Shown: positions 7,936-19,393, numbered from the stretch's first letter. The stretch: DNA of 64,000 bases from Planctomycetota bacterium (GCA_016873225.1 VGXS01000007.1:1-64000); one strand, 5' to 3'. A program made the numbers and translations. The notes: generated from the sequence alone by a model not told the origin.

Positions 7936-10065
7936 ATGGCCGTCAACTCGCTTAGCAATATACGCAATATCGGCATTATCGCGCATGTGGATGCCGGAAA
8001 GACCACGACAACCGAGCGAATCCTGTATTTCAGCGGCACGAAGCACAAGGTGGGCGATGTCGACTCCGGTGACACGACGACCGACTTCGACCCGCTTGAG
8101 CGAGCCAAGGGCATCACCATCAACTCGGCCGCCGTCTCGGTGGACTGGGGTACCAACCAAATCAACATCATCGACACTCCCGGCCACGTGGACTTCACCG
8201 CCGAGGTGGAGCGCTCGCTCCGCGTGCTTGACGGAGCGGTGGGTGTTTTCTGCGCGGTAGGCGGCGTGGAAGTGCAGTCCGAAACCGTGTGGTTCCAGGC
8301 CAACAAGTATCGGGTCCCCCGCATCGCCTACGTGAACAAGCTCGACCGTACGGGCGCCGACTTCTACGGCTGCGTCGCCCAGATGAAGGAAAAGCTTTTG
8401 GCCAAGACGGCGATCTGCTCGATCCCCGTCGGCGCCTACACCGACTTCAAGGGCATCATCGACCTGATTCGGATGAAGTTCGTCCAGCGCGACCCCAACG
8501 ACAAGCGCAACATCAACTTCGAATTGGTCGACATTCCCGAGAGCCACAGGGCCGAGGCCGAGCTTCGCCGCGCCGAGCTTCTTGAGATGGCCTCGCTCGC
8601 CAATGATGAGCTCGCCGAGACCCTCCTCGAGGAGAAGCCGGTTTCCGAGGAATTGCTCAAGAAGGCGCTCCGCGAGGGAACGCTCAAGGCCCTGTTCACC
8701 CCCGTGGTGTGCGGCTCGAGCAAGAACTTCCATGGCGTGCAGCAGTTGCTCGACCATGTGATCGACCTGCTGCCCGCGCCTGTCGACCGGCCTCCGGTCG
8801 AGGGACTGGTTCCCAAGAGCAAGGAAAAGGAAAAGGTGATCCGCAAGCCGGATCCCAAGGATCACTTTTCCGGGCTGGCTTTCAAGACCGTGGCCGAGCC
8901 CACGGGCGACCTCGTTTATGTGCGCGTTTACTCGGGCGAGCTTCGTCCGGGCGACACGGTGCTCAACACCAGCAACGGCCGGCAGGAGCGCATCGGGCGG
9001 ATGTACCGCATGATGGGCAACAAGCGCGAGGAACTCGAGGTCGCCGGCCCCGGCACCATCATCGCCGTCGTCGGCCTCAAGACCACCTACACGGGCAACA
9101 CGCTTTGCTCGACGGACGATCCCGTGGCCCTTGAGTCGATCAACTTCCCCAAGCCCGTCATCAGCGTGGCGTTGATCCCGGACAAGACGAACGACGAGTC
9201 GAAGCTGGGAGATGCCCTGGGCCGGTTGCTTCGCGACGACCCGACCCTCAAGGCGCACACCGACCCCGAGACCAACCAGCTCATCATCTCCGGCATGGGC
9301 GAGCTTCACTTGGAAGTTTCGGTGGAAAAGCTCCACCGGTTCCCGGGCGTCAAGGTCGCCACGGGCAAGCCGATGGTGGCCTACCGCCAGACGCTGGCCA
9401 GGCCGATCGAGATGGAAACTCGCTACATCAAGCAGTCGGGCGGCCGCGGAAAGTTCGCCGTGATCACCGTGCAGTACAAGCCGCTCACCAAGGATGAGTC
9501 CGAGGCGTGGCAGAAGAAGATGGAGGAGGAAGGCGAACCGGCCGACATCAACAACATCTACTTCACCGACAAGATTTTCGGCGGCGTGGTGCCCAAGGAG
9601 TACATCCCGTCCGTCGAGCAGGGCATCCGCCAGGGCACCGTCAAGGGCGCCAAGTACGGCTTCCCCTGCGTCGACATCCAGGCGACGCTCACCGATGGAA
9701 AGACCCACCCGGTGGACAGCTCGCAGGACGCGTTCAAGCTTGCCGGCTGGGAAAACTTCCGGGATGCCCAGGAGAGGGCCGGCATTGTTCTGCTGGAGCC
9801 CATCATGAAGGTGGCCGTCGTGGCGCCCGAGAAATACATGGGCTCGCTCACCGGCGATGTTTCCCGCCGCCGCGGCGTGATCCAGGAAACGGTCACCGCG
9901 AACAACCGCGTCACGATCATGGCGCAGGTACCGCTCGCCGAACTGTTCGGCTACACTACCGACCTGAGAGGCAGCACCAGCGGCACGGCCTCCTTCACGA
10001 TGGAGCCCAGCCATTACCAGGAAGTGAAGGAAGAACTGGCCGACCTGCCCGCCAAGGGAAAGTGA
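7936..10065 (+). CDS. fusA: Elongation factor G (translocase GTPase)
   Basis: The product is 709 aa, the usual EF-G length. GTPase motifs are AHVDAGKTTTTE (P loop, from residue 16), RAKGITI (switch I), DTPGHVD and NKLD. Domain IV and V sequences are complete through LFGYTTDLRGSTSGTASFTMEP. It drives tRNA-mRNA translocation on the ribosome. Switch I reads RAKGITI where canonical EF-G has RERGITI, which suggests one of several EF-G paralogues. No rpsL, rpsG or tuf neighbours are present, so it is not the str-operon copy by context. Confidence 0.92.
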   Translation: MAVNSLSNIRNIGIIAHVDAGKTTTTERILYFSGTKHKVGDVDSGDTTTDFDPLERAKGITINSAAVSVDWGTNQINIIDTPGHVDFTAEVERSLRVLDGAVGVFCAVGGVEVQSETVWFQANKYRVPRIAYVNKLDRTGADFYGCVAQMKEKLLAKTAICSIPVGAYTDFKGIIDLIRMKFVQRDPNDKRNINFELVDIPESHRAEAELRRAELLEMASLANDELAETLLEEKPVSEELLKKALREGTLKALFTPVVCGSSKNFHGVQQLLDHVIDLLPAPVDRPPVEGLVPKSKEKEKVIRKPDPKDHFSGLAFKTVAEPTGDLVYVRVYSGELRPGDTVLNTSNGRQERIGRMYRMMGNKREELEVAGPGTIIAVVGLKTTYTGNTLCSTDDPVALESINFPKPVISVALIPDKTNDESKLGDALGRLLRDDPTLKAHTDPETNQLIISGMGELHLEVSVEKLHRFPGVKVATGKPMVAYRQTLARPIEMETRYIKQSGGRGKFAVITVQYKPLTKDESEAWQKKMEEEGEPADINNIYFTDKIFGGVVPKEYIPSVEQGIRQGTVKGAKYGFPCVDIQATLTDGKTHPVDSSQDAFKLAGWENFRDAQERAGIVLLEPIMKVAVVAPEKYMGSLTGDVSRRRGVIQETVTANNRVTIMAQVPLAELFGYTTDLRGSTSGTASFTMEPSHYQEVKEELADLPAKGK

Positions 10066-10125
10066 CCGATCGGAATCCTCAATGGGCGGCTTGCCCCGCC
10101 CCAACCCATCCGGAGTCGATTCGCC

Positions 10126-10824
10126 ATGAAAACCCTGCTGCGCCCCGTCCTCTGCGCCCTCCTGCTGGCGGGCCTCGCCGTGTCGGCCCGGTCCGACAAC
10201 GCCTCGAAGGAGGCGCTGGCCCAGCTTCACGAATTCATCGGGAAGTGGAATGGGAACGGCAATCCGGCCGGAAAGAAGACCGTTGTTGGCTGGAAGGAAA
10301 CCTTCTCGTGGGGCTGGCGCTTCAAGGGAGATGACGCCTGGCTCACCCTCGAGGTGGAAGGCGGCAAGTACTTCAAGTCGGGCGAGCTTCGCTGGGACGA
10401 CGCCAAGAAGCTCTTCAAGTTCACCGCCGTCACCAAGGAGGGTGAAAAGCAGCTATTCGAGGGAACCTACAAGAAGGAAAACCTCACCCTCGAGCGGCTC
10501 GACCCCAAGACCAACGAACGCCAGCAGTTCACCATGAACACCGCCGCCGAGGGCATCAGGTTCAACATCAACTACAAGAAGGCTTCCGGGGGCGGCAAGC
10601 TGTTCAGCCCCGTCTACTCCGTGCAGGCCAACAAGGATGGCGAAAGCCTCGCCGCCGCCAAGGAATCCAAGAATGTGTGCGTGGTTTCCGGCGGAGCCGG
10701 CACCTCGACGGTTTCCTTCAAGGGCGAAACCTTTTATGTCTGCTGCAGCGGCTGCCGCGACGCCTTCAATGAGAACCCGGAGAAGTATGTGAAGGAGTTC
10801 AAGGCCAAGAAGGGCAAGAACTAG
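10126..10824 (+). CDS. Exported protein with C-terminal YHS/TRASH-like metal-binding domain
   Basis: The product is 232 aa. A signal peptide (MKTLLRPVLCALLLAGLAVSARS) is followed by a beta-rich middle region of unknown family (GKWNGNGNPAGKKTVVGWKE). A C-terminal ~50-residue domain has the Cys pattern VCVVSG...FYVCCSGCRDAF, typical of YHS/TRASH modules that bind metal. It lies 60 nt after EF-G on the same strand but is probably a separate function. A periplasmic role in metal sensing or sequestration is only a suggestion. Confidence 0.7.
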   Translation: MKTLLRPVLCALLLAGLAVSARSDNASKEALAQLHEFIGKWNGNGNPAGKKTVVGWKETFSWGWRFKGDDAWLTLEVEGGKYFKSGELRWDDAKKLFKFTAVTKEGEKQLFEGTYKKENLTLERLDPKTNERQQFTMNTAAEGIRFNINYKKASGGGKLFSPVYSVQANKDGESLAAAKESKNVCVVSGGAGTSTVSFKGETFYVCCSGCRDAFNENPEKYVKEFKAKKGKN

Positions 10825-10850
10825 CCTTTCCGGGCCATCATCGCGAACAT

Positions 10851-10873
10851 CACCCGGCCCATCGGCCGGGTGA
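10851..10873 (+). terminator. Hairpin terminator
   Basis: CACCCGGCC pairs with GGCCGGGTG (about 10851-10872) across a short loop, followed by ACTTCATTTT. It lies between a plus-strand gene end and the minus-strand gene end at 10876, so it may serve both. Confidence 0.65.
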
Positions 10874-10875
10874 CT

Positions 10876-11169
10876 TCATTTTGAGGGCCGGCCGCCATGC
10901 CGGGCCGCCCCCTTGGCATCCGCCGACCCATTCGGGGAGAAATTGGGCGGCTCGAGGATCACCGGCGGGTCGATCGTTTCCCCGGGATCGGTGCGGCAGG
11001 CATCCCTGCGGGCCCGGGCGTCAGCCAGGGCGGCTTCGGCGCAGTCCTGGCATGCCAGGGCGTAGGTCTTCCACTCGATGATGTGGCCGTCGGTCCACCG
11101 GGAGGCGACCTTGAGCCTGGCGGGCAGGCCGCATCGTTGGCACTTGACCAGATAGCGCAAGGGGCGCAT
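10876..11169 (-). CDS. Small zinc-ribbon-like protein
   Basis: The product is 97 aa. Two CxxC pairs (CQRCG near residue 10 and CQDCA near residue 40) suggest a zinc ribbon; the tail is Pro/Gly rich. Its ATG follows the rnc stop codon by one base (TGACATG), so it is translationally coupled to rnc. The function is unknown; a nucleic-acid role is suggested only by context. Confidence 0.65.
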   Translation of the reverse strand: MRPLRYLVKCQRCGLPARLKVASRWTDGHIIEWKTYALACQDCAEAALADARARRDACRTDPGETIDPPVILEPPNFSPNGSADAKGAARHGGRPSK

Positions 11170-11170
11170 G

Positions 11171-11911
11171 TCAGTCGTGGTCGAAAGGCGGGGGAGCGCC
11201 CTGCACGAGCGCCAGCGCGTTCATCGCGGCCCGTTGCTCCGCTTCCTTCTTGTTGCGGCCCCAGGCGCCGGGATAGGTCTGCCCGCCGATCACAGCGGCG
11301 ATCTTGAAGCACTTGCTGTGGTCGGGCCCCTTCTCGTCGAGAAGGACATACATGGGGGTTTGGCCGAAGTCGCGCTGGCCCACCTGCTGAAGCAGCGACT
11401 TCGAGTTGCCGAACTCGCCGTTTTCGAGCACGGTCTCAATCTCAGGTCCGAGTTGGCGGAGAATGAAGCGGCGGGCCTGCTCGATTCCCCCGTCGAGGTA
11501 GATCGCCGCGACGATCGACTCATACACATCGGCGAGCATGTTGCTTGGCAGGGAAGTGCCGCGGCCGTTGATTCCCTTGCCCGTGATCAGCCACCTCTCA
11601 AGGCCCAGTTCCTCGGCGAAGCGGGCGCAGGTGCGCCTGCTGACAAGGACGGATTTCATCTTGGTGAGGTCGCCCTCCTGATACTCCGGAAACCTGCGGA
11701 AGAGTTCCTCGCAAGCGACAAATCCGAGGATGCTGTCGCCCAAAAATTCGAGCCTTTCGTTTGATGAAAGGCGCGTGTTGGCTCCCGAGGCGTGAGTGAG
11801 GGCGCCACGCAGGAGTTCAGGATTTGAAAACCGGTAATCTGCGGCAATTTGGCAATTTTCGAGGGGGTCTGACACCCCTTCGGTCGGAGGTGAGGAAGGC
11901 TGAGATTCCAT
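11171..11911 (-). CDS. rnc: Ribonuclease III
   Basis: The product is 246 aa from the ATG at 11911. The RNase III signature NERLEFLGDS lies at residues 51-60, including the catalytic Glu and Asp. The second metal-site region is LADVYESIVAAIYLDGG, and a C-terminal double-stranded RNA-binding domain ends in NKKEAEQRAAMNAL. It cleaves double-stranded RNA in rRNA and mRNA processing. The start is uncertain: in-frame ATGs at 11926 and 11950 and a GTG at 12013 exist and none has a strong ribosome-binding site. The start chosen gives typical family length. Confidence 0.92.
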   Translation of the reverse strand: MESQPSSPPTEGVSDPLENCQIAADYRFSNPELLRGALTHASGANTRLSSNERLEFLGDSILGFVACEELFRRFPEYQEGDLTKMKSVLVSRRTCARFAEELGLERWLITGKGINGRGTSLPSNMLADVYESIVAAIYLDGGIEQARRFILRQLGPEIETVLENGEFGNSKSLLQQVGQRDFGQTPMYVLLDEKGPDHSKCFKIAAVIGGQTYPGAWGRNKKEAEQRAAMNALALVQGAPPPFDHD

Positions 11912-12140
11912 TATCCCCGTTTTCATGGCGTTCACACCGGGGCCTGTCATCTTTGGGACTTTGCCCACGGCCTCCTCCACACTAGCGGATGCCCTGTTTT
12001 TGTCAACGAACACGGGCTCCCGGGCGCGAACCTGCCGTGATGTCTGTCCGTATGCCTAGGAATCTGAGGATAGCGGCTTGGTTGAGGCCGGAGCGAGAAT
12101 GGTCTTGCTCAGGCAACCGGCTCTTGGAGGAACGCAAACC

Positions 12141-13622
<1,482 letters not shown>

Positions 13623-13649
13623 GCCCCGTCGGTACAGGCGGTCCCGGTG

Positions 13650-13677
13650 TCGGCCGCGGTGGTTTCGCCGCGGCCGA
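13650..13677. terminator. Hairpin between convergent genes
   Basis: A perfect 10-bp stem TCGGCCGCGG/CCGCGGCCGA with an 8-nt loop sits between the htrA-type gene and the convergent phosphatase gene. There is no T tract, so intrinsic termination is uncertain. Confidence 0.45.
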
Positions 13678-13699
13678 TGGCATTGCCGGCCCTGTGACT

Positions 13700-14161
13700 T
13701 CAGCCCGGCGGGGCGGGCCTCAGCCGTAGCTCGAATTGCTCGACGCAGCGGGCCTGCTCGGGTGTTTCCACCGATCCCCGGCGCTGGGATCGAACCTTCT
13801 GGATCGCGTCGCGGGCGGGCATTCCCGAGGCCACCAGATAGGCCGCCAAAATGGTTCCCGTCCTGCCAATCCCGGCCCTGCAATGAACCGCCACACGCAG
13901 CCTCGAATCGAGCGCCTTGCGTATCGCCTCGACGCACCGGTCAAGCTGTTCAGGCGGAGGCGCCTCGAAATCGGCGATCGGTTCATGCACCGAGAGCAGG
14001 CCGGACTGGTTGATCCAGGCCCGGGGAAGGGGATCCTCGGTGAGCGTCACGACGAGGTCGATGCCCTGGGTGCGAAGCCAGTGCAGGTCGTCGACATGGC
14101 TGGGGCGGGCCAATCCGGCCAAGCGGTCGGGATCGATCCAGGAGAAGTTCTGCGGGGGCAT
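13700..14161 (-). CDS. Dual-specificity protein phosphatase (DUSP-like)
   Basis: The product is 153 aa, a complete single domain. The catalytic P loop is HCRAGIGRTG, with nucleophile Cys94 and Arg100; Asp64 in PIADFEAP is the probable general acid. The small size and VHEPIADF context resemble DUSP23-like phosphatases. It should remove phosphate from tyrosine and possibly serine or threonine. It follows the release-factor-like gene by 14 nt on the same strand. Confidence 0.85.
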   Translation of the reverse strand: MPPQNFSWIDPDRLAGLARPSHVDDLHWLRTQGIDLVVTLTEDPLPRAWINQSGLLSVHEPIADFEAPPPEQLDRCVEAIRKALDSRLRVAVHCRAGIGRTGTILAAYLVASGMPARDAIQKVRSQRRGSVETPEQARCVEQFELRLRPAPPG

Positions 14162-14175
14162 GCTGCGACTCCCGG

Positions 14176-14679
14176 TTACCTGAGCACGGGCAGGCCGTGG
14201 CGCTGCCGGATCTGGGCGGCCTCGCGCCAGGAATCCTCATCCTGCCGCAGGAAATCCGCCAGGGCGGCCGAACCGGTTTCGAGTTCGCGCGCGGCATCGG
14301 CCACCCGGCCTTCCATGGCATCAAGCATATCGAGAACCATGGCCGCCGTAGGAAGGAACGCCGCGGATTTCGGGGTAGGCCAGCCTCCTGAAAGCATCCT
14401 CGCGGCGTCCGGGGGAGGAGGTTGCCTGTACGAGAGCCACAGGGCCCTTTTCAGCCGCTTGAGCGCCCGGGCCCTGTTGTCATGCTGCGACCTGCTTTCC
14501 TCGGCGATTACGATCAGGCCGCTCGGCGGATGCCTCAGGCGCACCGCCGAGCTGGTCTTGTTCCGCTTCTGGCCGCCGGGGCCGCTGGCCCTGTACAGGT
14601 CGACCTCGCACTGGCAAACCAGCGCGTCGTCGTCCAGGGAGGTCCAGGCGGCCCTGCCGGTCAGACCTCGATCTTCCAC
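14176..14679 (-). CDS. Peptide chain release factor-like protein (GGQ domain, ArfB/RF-1 type)
   Basis: The product is 167 aa from a GTG at 14679 that overlaps the end of the upstream oxidoreductase gene by 19 nt. The peptidyl-tRNA hydrolysis motif is [17 protein letters not shown] (GGQ at about residues 35-37). The C-terminus is a planctomycete-type helical tail rather than the basic ArfB tail. There is no codon-recognition domain, so it may rescue stalled ribosomes. A CTG overlapping the upstream stop is an alternative start. Confidence 0.78.
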   Translation of the reverse strand: MEDRGLTGRAAWTSLDDDALVCQCEVDLYRASGPGGQKRNKTSSAVRLRHPPSGLIVIAEESRSQHDNRARALKRLKRALWLSYRQPPPPDAARMLSGGWPTPKSAAFLPTAAMVLDMLDAMEGRVADAARELETGSAALADFLRQDEDSWREAAQIRQRHGLPVLR

Positions 14680-16037
14680 GGGGCGCGCATCTGCCGCGAG
14701 ACCAGCGCGTTCGCCGCGGCGTCGTCGAACTTGCGATCCTTGGGCGACCACTTCAGCTTCTTGCCGAGCTGCAGGGCGATCACGCCGAGGTGGCAAACGA
14801 TCACCGAGCCGGCGCCGACGCCCACATGGCAGATCGGCTTCTTGCGCGATTGCGTGCAGCCCAGGAAGTTCGCCATGTGGTTGGTCGACACCTCGAGGCG
14901 GGTCGCGTCGGCTCCGAGCGGCTCGGAGAGCAGCTTGGGATCGCTGGCGGAGATCTTGCCGCGGCTGACGAAGATCCACTTGCCGCCCTCGCCATTGAAA
15001 AGGATGCCGTTGGTATCCTTTTCCCCCTTGGTGCCGGGCAGGGTGGTGTCCGAGGCGATCACCTTGACGCCGTCGGCGTAGGTGTAGGTCACCTTGAAGG
15101 TGGGATGGCAGTTGTAGGCGTGCGCGTCGCTGGAAGGCTTCTCGCCCTCGGCGTCCACCTCAACGGGGCCGTCGCCGTCGCGGCCGAGGCCCCACTGGGC
15201 GATGTCGAGGTGGTGGGCTCCCCAGTCGGTGAGCTTGCCGCCCGAGTACTCGTACCACCAGCGGTACTGGTAGTGGCACCTTTCGGTGACATAGTCGACC
15301 TTGGGGCATGGCCCGAGCCAGAAGTCCCAGTCGAGCCCCTCGGGCGCGGGCGAAGGCTTGAAGCTGCCCTTGGGGTTGGCGCCGATGCGGCATTCCACGG
15401 TGGAAACCTTGCCGATCCGCCCGTTGCGGACAAGCTCGCAGGCCAGCCGGAAGCGCGCGTCGCTGCGCTGCTGGCTGCCGGTGGCCAGCACGCGACCCGT
15501 CTTGTTCACGACGGCTTCCAGCGCCACGGCCTCGCCGATGGTGAGCGTGAGCGGCTTTTCGAGATAGACATCCTTGCCTTTCTTCAGCGCGTCGATGGCC
15601 ACCAGGGCGTGCCACTGGTCGGGGGTGGCGATGGTGACCGCCTGGATGTCCTTGTGGTCGAGCAGTTCGCGGAAGTCCTTGAATCCCTTGGCGCCCATGT
15701 CGCCCTTGCCGGGGAGGTCCTTCTCGACGGCGGTCTTGAGGTGCCTGGCATCGACATCGCAGGCGGCCACATAGCGCACGCCCTTGACGCGCTTGGCGTC
15801 GCCATGGATCGCGCGCCCGCGGCTTTGGGGCGACCCGATGCCGATGGCGCCCATGGTGATGTCGAGGGGCTTGGCGTCCTGGAGGGCCGCCCCGGCGATC
15901 TCGCGGGCGTTCCACAGGGGCAATCCGGCGGCCGCAAGGCCGAGGGTGGTGTGTTGCAGGAAACCACGGCGGGAAATGTTGCCACGCGGCACGGTCACGA
16001 CTCCGGGGGAGGAAGGGCCGGCGACCCTCGCCGGCAT
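14661..16037 (-). CDS. Gfo/Idh/MocA-family oxidoreductase with Tat-type leader
   Basis: The product is 458 aa. The start at 16037 ([12 protein letters not shown]) has AGGA 8 nt upstream and gives a twin-arginine leader ([20 protein letters not shown]). The nucleotide-binding fold begins around [10 protein letters not shown]. The EKPLTLT motif, conserved in this family for substrate and cofactor placement, is present, as is [14 protein letters not shown]. It is probably an NAD(P)-dependent sugar dehydrogenase acting outside the cytoplasm with a bound cofactor. Such proteins are abundant in planctomycetes. The substrate is unknown. Confidence 0.88.
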   Translation of the reverse strand: MPARVAGPSSPGVVTVPRGNISRRGFLQHTTLGLAAAGLPLWNAREIAGAALQDAKPLDITMGAIGIGSPQSRGRAIHGDAKRVKGVRYVAACDVDARHLKTAVEKDLPGKGDMGAKGFKDFRELLDHKDIQAVTIATPDQWHALVAIDALKKGKDVYLEKPLTLTIGEAVALEAVVNKTGRVLATGSQQRSDARFRLACELVRNGRIGKVSTVECRIGANPKGSFKPSPAPEGLDWDFWLGPCPKVDYVTERCHYQYRWWYEYSGGKLTDWGAHHLDIAQWGLGRDGDGPVEVDAEGEKPSSDAHAYNCHPTFKVTYTYADGVKVIASDTTLPGTKGEKDTNGILFNGEGGKWIFVSRGKISASDPKLLSEPLGADATRLEVSTNHMANFLGCTQSRKKPICHVGVGAGSVIVCHLGVIALQLGKKLKWSPKDRKFDDAAANALVSRQMRAPWKIEV

Positions 16038-16259
16038 GGACATCATCCTACCCGCCGCCCCGGCGCGCACAACATTCCGGCCGGTGAATCCTCGGGCGGG
16101 ACGCGCGAATAACCGTTGCCCGTGGTGTGGGCGCCGCAAGCGCCGGACCCGGGGGTAAACCGTCGGGGTGACCCAGGCCGGCACGGGTCCGGTCACCGGG
16201 AATGATCAGGAAGCCTCGATGAAACCATCAACAGAAAACCCAAGCCCCCGGGTCCGGCG

Positions 16260-18842
16260 TCAGCCTGCCAACTCCCGTTTCCAGCGCGCCAGCAAGGCGA
16301 TCGCCGCCTCGCCGGTGAGCGATCGCGGGTCGATCCCCGCGATTTCAGCCAGCACCGGGTCATCCGAACCGGCGAACAGGCTCGACTGCACGAGCCTCGG
16401 GTTGCGGATGGTGCCGCCATCGGCGGCGGGCGCGCGCGCGTGCCTCGCCTCGAGTTCCGCCAGCAGCGCCCTGGCCCTTTCCAGGACGCCCGACGGAATG
16501 CCCGCCCGCGCCGCCACATGGATGCCGTAGCTCCGGTCGCTCGTGCCGGGAACAACCCGGTGCAGCAGCGTGATGTCCCGGTCGGTTTCCAGCACCTCCG
16601 CCCGGCACGCCCTGACCCCGGAAAGCCTTTCGGCCAGTTGCGCCAGTTCGTGGTAGTGCGTCGCGAAGAGGCAGCGGCAGCGGATCCGGTCGTGGAGGTC
16701 CTCGGCGATCGCCCAGGCCAGGGAGACCCCGTCGTAGGTGCTGGTTCCCCGGCCGATCTCGTCGAGGATCACGAGGCTGTTCCCGGTGGCGTTGTTGAGG
16801 ATGGTGGCGGTTTCCACCATTTCCACCATGAAGGTGCTCTGGGCCCTCGCGAGGTTGTCTCCCGCGCCCACGCGGGCGAACAGGCGGTCCGCCAGTCCGA
16901 ACCTCATCGCCCGGGCCGGGACGAAGGCGCCGGACTGCGCCATGACCACCAGCAACGCCGACTGCCTGATGAAGACGCTTTTGCCACCCATGTTGGGCCC
17001 GGTGACCAGGTGAAGCGTGCCGCCTCCGCTCCCTCCCAAAGCCAAATCGTTGGGAACCACCGTGCCTGTGGGCAGGGTCACATCGAGGACGGGATGCCTC
17101 CCCTGGTCGATCTCGAGGATCGGGCCGGTGACGATCGAAGGCCGGCAATGTCCGCGGTCGCGGGCCAGTTCCGCGAACGAGGCGAGCGTGTCGAGTTCGG
17201 CAAGCGCGTCGCCGAGCGAGCGCAGGCGGGCCGACTCCCGGGACACCGCCTCCCTGAGCGCCGTGAAAAGTTCAAGCTCCCGCTTGGCGATCCCCTCGTC
17301 GGCGCCAAGCGCCTTTTCCTGGAAGGCGAGCAGTTCGGGAGTGATGAACCGCTCGGCGTTCTTGAGTGTCTGCTTGCGCTGGTAATCCGCGGGAACCCGG
17401 GAAATGTTCGCCTGGGTGACCTCGATGTAATACCCGAAAACCTGGTTGAACCCGACCTTGAGGCTGTTGATGCCGGTGCGGGCGATCTGGGCGGCCTGAT
17501 ATTCGGCCAGCCATGAGGCCCCGCGTTGCCTGGCGTGCCGCCATTCATCGAGCGACGCGTCGAATCCCTCCCTGATGACATGCCCCTCCCCCACCACCAG
17601 CGAAGGCTCATCGGCCAGCGCGCGGGCGAGCAGGTCGGCAAGTTCGCCGCATGGGTCGATCCGCTCCGCCAGGGCCCGGAGGTGGGCCGAGCGGTTCGAG
17701 GCGGCCTGAAAGGCGGCTTCCCGCATGACGGGGACCTTCGACAGGGCCTTGGAAAGCTGGGCCAGGTCGCGGGGTGAGGCGCGCAGTGTCGCGGCGCGCG
17801 CCACCACCCGCTGAAGGTCGCCAATGGCTCCCAACTGTTCCCTCAAGGCTCCGCGAAGCGCGTCGGCCTCCACAAGCGATCCCACGGAGTCGTGCCGTCC
17901 GCCGATCAGCGCCGCGTCCGCCGCCGGTTCCAGGAGCCATTCCCGCAGCAGCCTCGATCCCATCGCCGTGCGGGCCCGGTCGACCGCGGCGAGGAGCGAC
18001 CCCTCGCGGCCGTTGTCGCGCTGGTTCCCGGTAATCTCCAGGTTGCGGCGCGTGGTCTCATCGAGGCGAAGGGCGCTTTCGCCGAGGTGGGGCCGGATAT
18101 CGAGGTGGGGAAGGCCGGTCCTGACGGTTTCCTTGAGGTAGGCGAGCAACGCGCCCGCGGCCCGAAGGCAGGGTTGCCTGTCGTCGAACCCGAAGCCGGC
18201 CATGGTGGAGACGCCGAACTGTCCCTGCAGCAGCTTGGAGGATTCCGCATCCTCAAAGTGCCAGTCGGGGCGCGGCGTCAGCCAGGGCTGGTCGCCCAAA
18301 AGGGCCAGGGTTTCCATCCGGCCGGAACGGGAGTCGGGATGCAGCAACTCGGCGGGTTCCAGGCCGCCCACCAGGTCGCGCGCGGCCTCCCGGGCCGCAT
18401 CGGCGGCGAAGACCCGGCCGCGCCCCAAGTCGACCCAGGCGACGCCGAAAGTGTCCTTGGGCCCCTTGGTGATCGCGACCAGGTGGCTGGGACGACGCGG
18501 ATCGAGAAGGTCGTCCTCCGTCAGCGTGCCGGGCGTGACAACCCGGGTGACTTCCCGCCTCACCAGGCCCTTGGCTTGGGCCGCATCCTCGACCTGGTCG
18601 CACACGGCCACCCGCTTGCCGGCCACCAGGAGCTTGCGGAGGTGGCTTTCCAGGGCGTGGTGGGGAAAGCCGGCCATCGGCATGGCGCCGTCGCGGGTTG
18701 TGAGGGTGATGTTGAGGACGGGGGCGATTTCGCGGGCGTCGTCGTCGAACAGTTCGTAAAAGTCGCCCATGCGGAACAAAACAACCATTCCGGGATACCG
18801 TTCCTTGGCCTCCCGGTACTGCCGCATCATCGGCGTCGTCAT
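16260..18842 (-). CDS. mutS: DNA mismatch repair protein MutS
   Basis: The product is 860 aa, the usual MutS length. The mismatch-recognition domain has the Phe-x-Glu motif in MGDFYELF. The ATPase has Walker A GPNMGGKS (about residue 615) and Walker B LVILDEIGRGTSTYDG. Clamp and connector regions are intact. It recognises base mismatches and recruits MutL. It is the last gene of a three-gene minus-strand group with the anti-sigma kinase (18 nt upstream) and the STAS protein. Confidence 0.96.
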   Translation of the reverse strand: MTTPMMRQYREAKERYPGMVVLFRMGDFYELFDDDAREIAPVLNITLTTRDGAMPMAGFPHHALESHLRKLLVAGKRVAVCDQVEDAAQAKGLVRREVTRVVTPGTLTEDDLLDPRRPSHLVAITKGPKDTFGVAWVDLGRGRVFAADAAREAARDLVGGLEPAELLHPDSRSGRMETLALLGDQPWLTPRPDWHFEDAESSKLLQGQFGVSTMAGFGFDDRQPCLRAAGALLAYLKETVRTGLPHLDIRPHLGESALRLDETTRRNLEITGNQRDNGREGSLLAAVDRARTAMGSRLLREWLLEPAADAALIGGRHDSVGSLVEADALRGALREQLGAIGDLQRVVARAATLRASPRDLAQLSKALSKVPVMREAAFQAASNRSAHLRALAERIDPCGELADLLARALADEPSLVVGEGHVIREGFDASLDEWRHARQRGASWLAEYQAAQIARTGINSLKVGFNQVFGYYIEVTQANISRVPADYQRKQTLKNAERFITPELLAFQEKALGADEGIAKRELELFTALREAVSRESARLRSLGDALAELDTLASFAELARDRGHCRPSIVTGPILEIDQGRHPVLDVTLPTGTVVPNDLALGGSGGGTLHLVTGPNMGGKSVFIRQSALLVVMAQSGAFVPARAMRFGLADRLFARVGAGDNLARAQSTFMVEMVETATILNNATGNSLVILDEIGRGTSTYDGVSLAWAIAEDLHDRIRCRCLFATHYHELAQLAERLSGVRACRAEVLETDRDITLLHRVVPGTSDRSYGIHVAARAGIPSGVLERARALLAELEARHARAPAADGGTIRNPRLVQSSLFAGSDDPVLAEIAGIDPRSLTGEAAIALLARWKRELAG

Positions 18843-18860
18843 GATGGAGTCGGCCCGGTG

Positions 18861-19304
18861 TCAGGCTTGCTTGGGCTTGAAGTCGCGGCGCATCCGCATG
18901 GAGTTGCCCGGGGGATAATACTCGATATCGGACATGTAATGCCTCATGAGCATGACGCCGCGTCCGCAGGGTCGCTCGAGGTTTTCAATGGCCGTCGGGT
19001 CGGGCAGGTCATCCGGATCGAAGCCCGGACCTTGATCGGTGATACGGATTTCAAATGACAACTTTTGGACATGATAACGGATGGTAACTGACTTTTCGGG
19101 ATCCATCTGGTTGCCATGCTTGATGGCGTTGACGAGGCCTTCTTCCAGGGCGAGCTTGATGCAGAAGATGTCGCGTTCGGAGGCGTCGGTTTTCGAAAGC
19201 AATTCCTCGATTCGGTCCTGAACCTCGCGGGCCAAGGCGGGGTCGCTGGCGATCACGACATCCACCGGCTCGAAAGCGCTGGGATTCTGAGCGGAATCTG
19301 TCAT
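18861..19304 (-). CDS. RsbW-like anti-sigma/serine kinase (HATPase_c)
   Basis: The product is 147 aa. The Bergerat ATP-binding fold is visible: N box EEGLVNAIKHGN, G1 box DQGPGFDP and G2-like CGRGVMLMRHYM. Such proteins bind a sigma factor or phosphorylate a STAS partner. The partner is probably the STAS gene just upstream. The start at 19304 (MTDSAQNPS) is preferred; the ATG at 19373 lies inside a hairpin arm and has no ribosome-binding site. Confidence 0.87.
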   Translation of the reverse strand: MTDSAQNPSAFEPVDVVIASDPALAREVQDRIEELLSKTDASERDIFCIKLALEEGLVNAIKHGNQMDPEKSVTIRYHVQKLSFEIRITDQGPGFDPDDLPDPTAIENLERPCGRGVMLMRHYMSDIEYYPPGNSMRMRRDFKPKQA

Positions 19305-19370
19305 ATTCCTTGGGCCGCCGTCGATGTGCTTTCCGGTCAGGTAAATCGCGACACTGATTCGATTCAAACT

Positions 19371-19393
19371 CATGGGGGGGAAATCCCCCCATG
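19371..19393 (-). terminator. GC hairpin between the STAS and RsbW-like genes
   Basis: Perfect 9-bp arms (CATGGGGGG / CCCCCCATG) surround a 5-nt loop. It lies after the STAS stop codon and 66 nt before the kinase start. With no T tract it may act as an attenuator or mRNA-stability element that lowers kinase expression relative to STAS. Confidence 0.5.

Noticed and set aside
7897..10230. Very long minus-strand open frame opposite the EF-G gene
   Set aside because: It is a GC-rich antisense shadow; the plus strand encodes an intact EF-G with all GTPase motifs.
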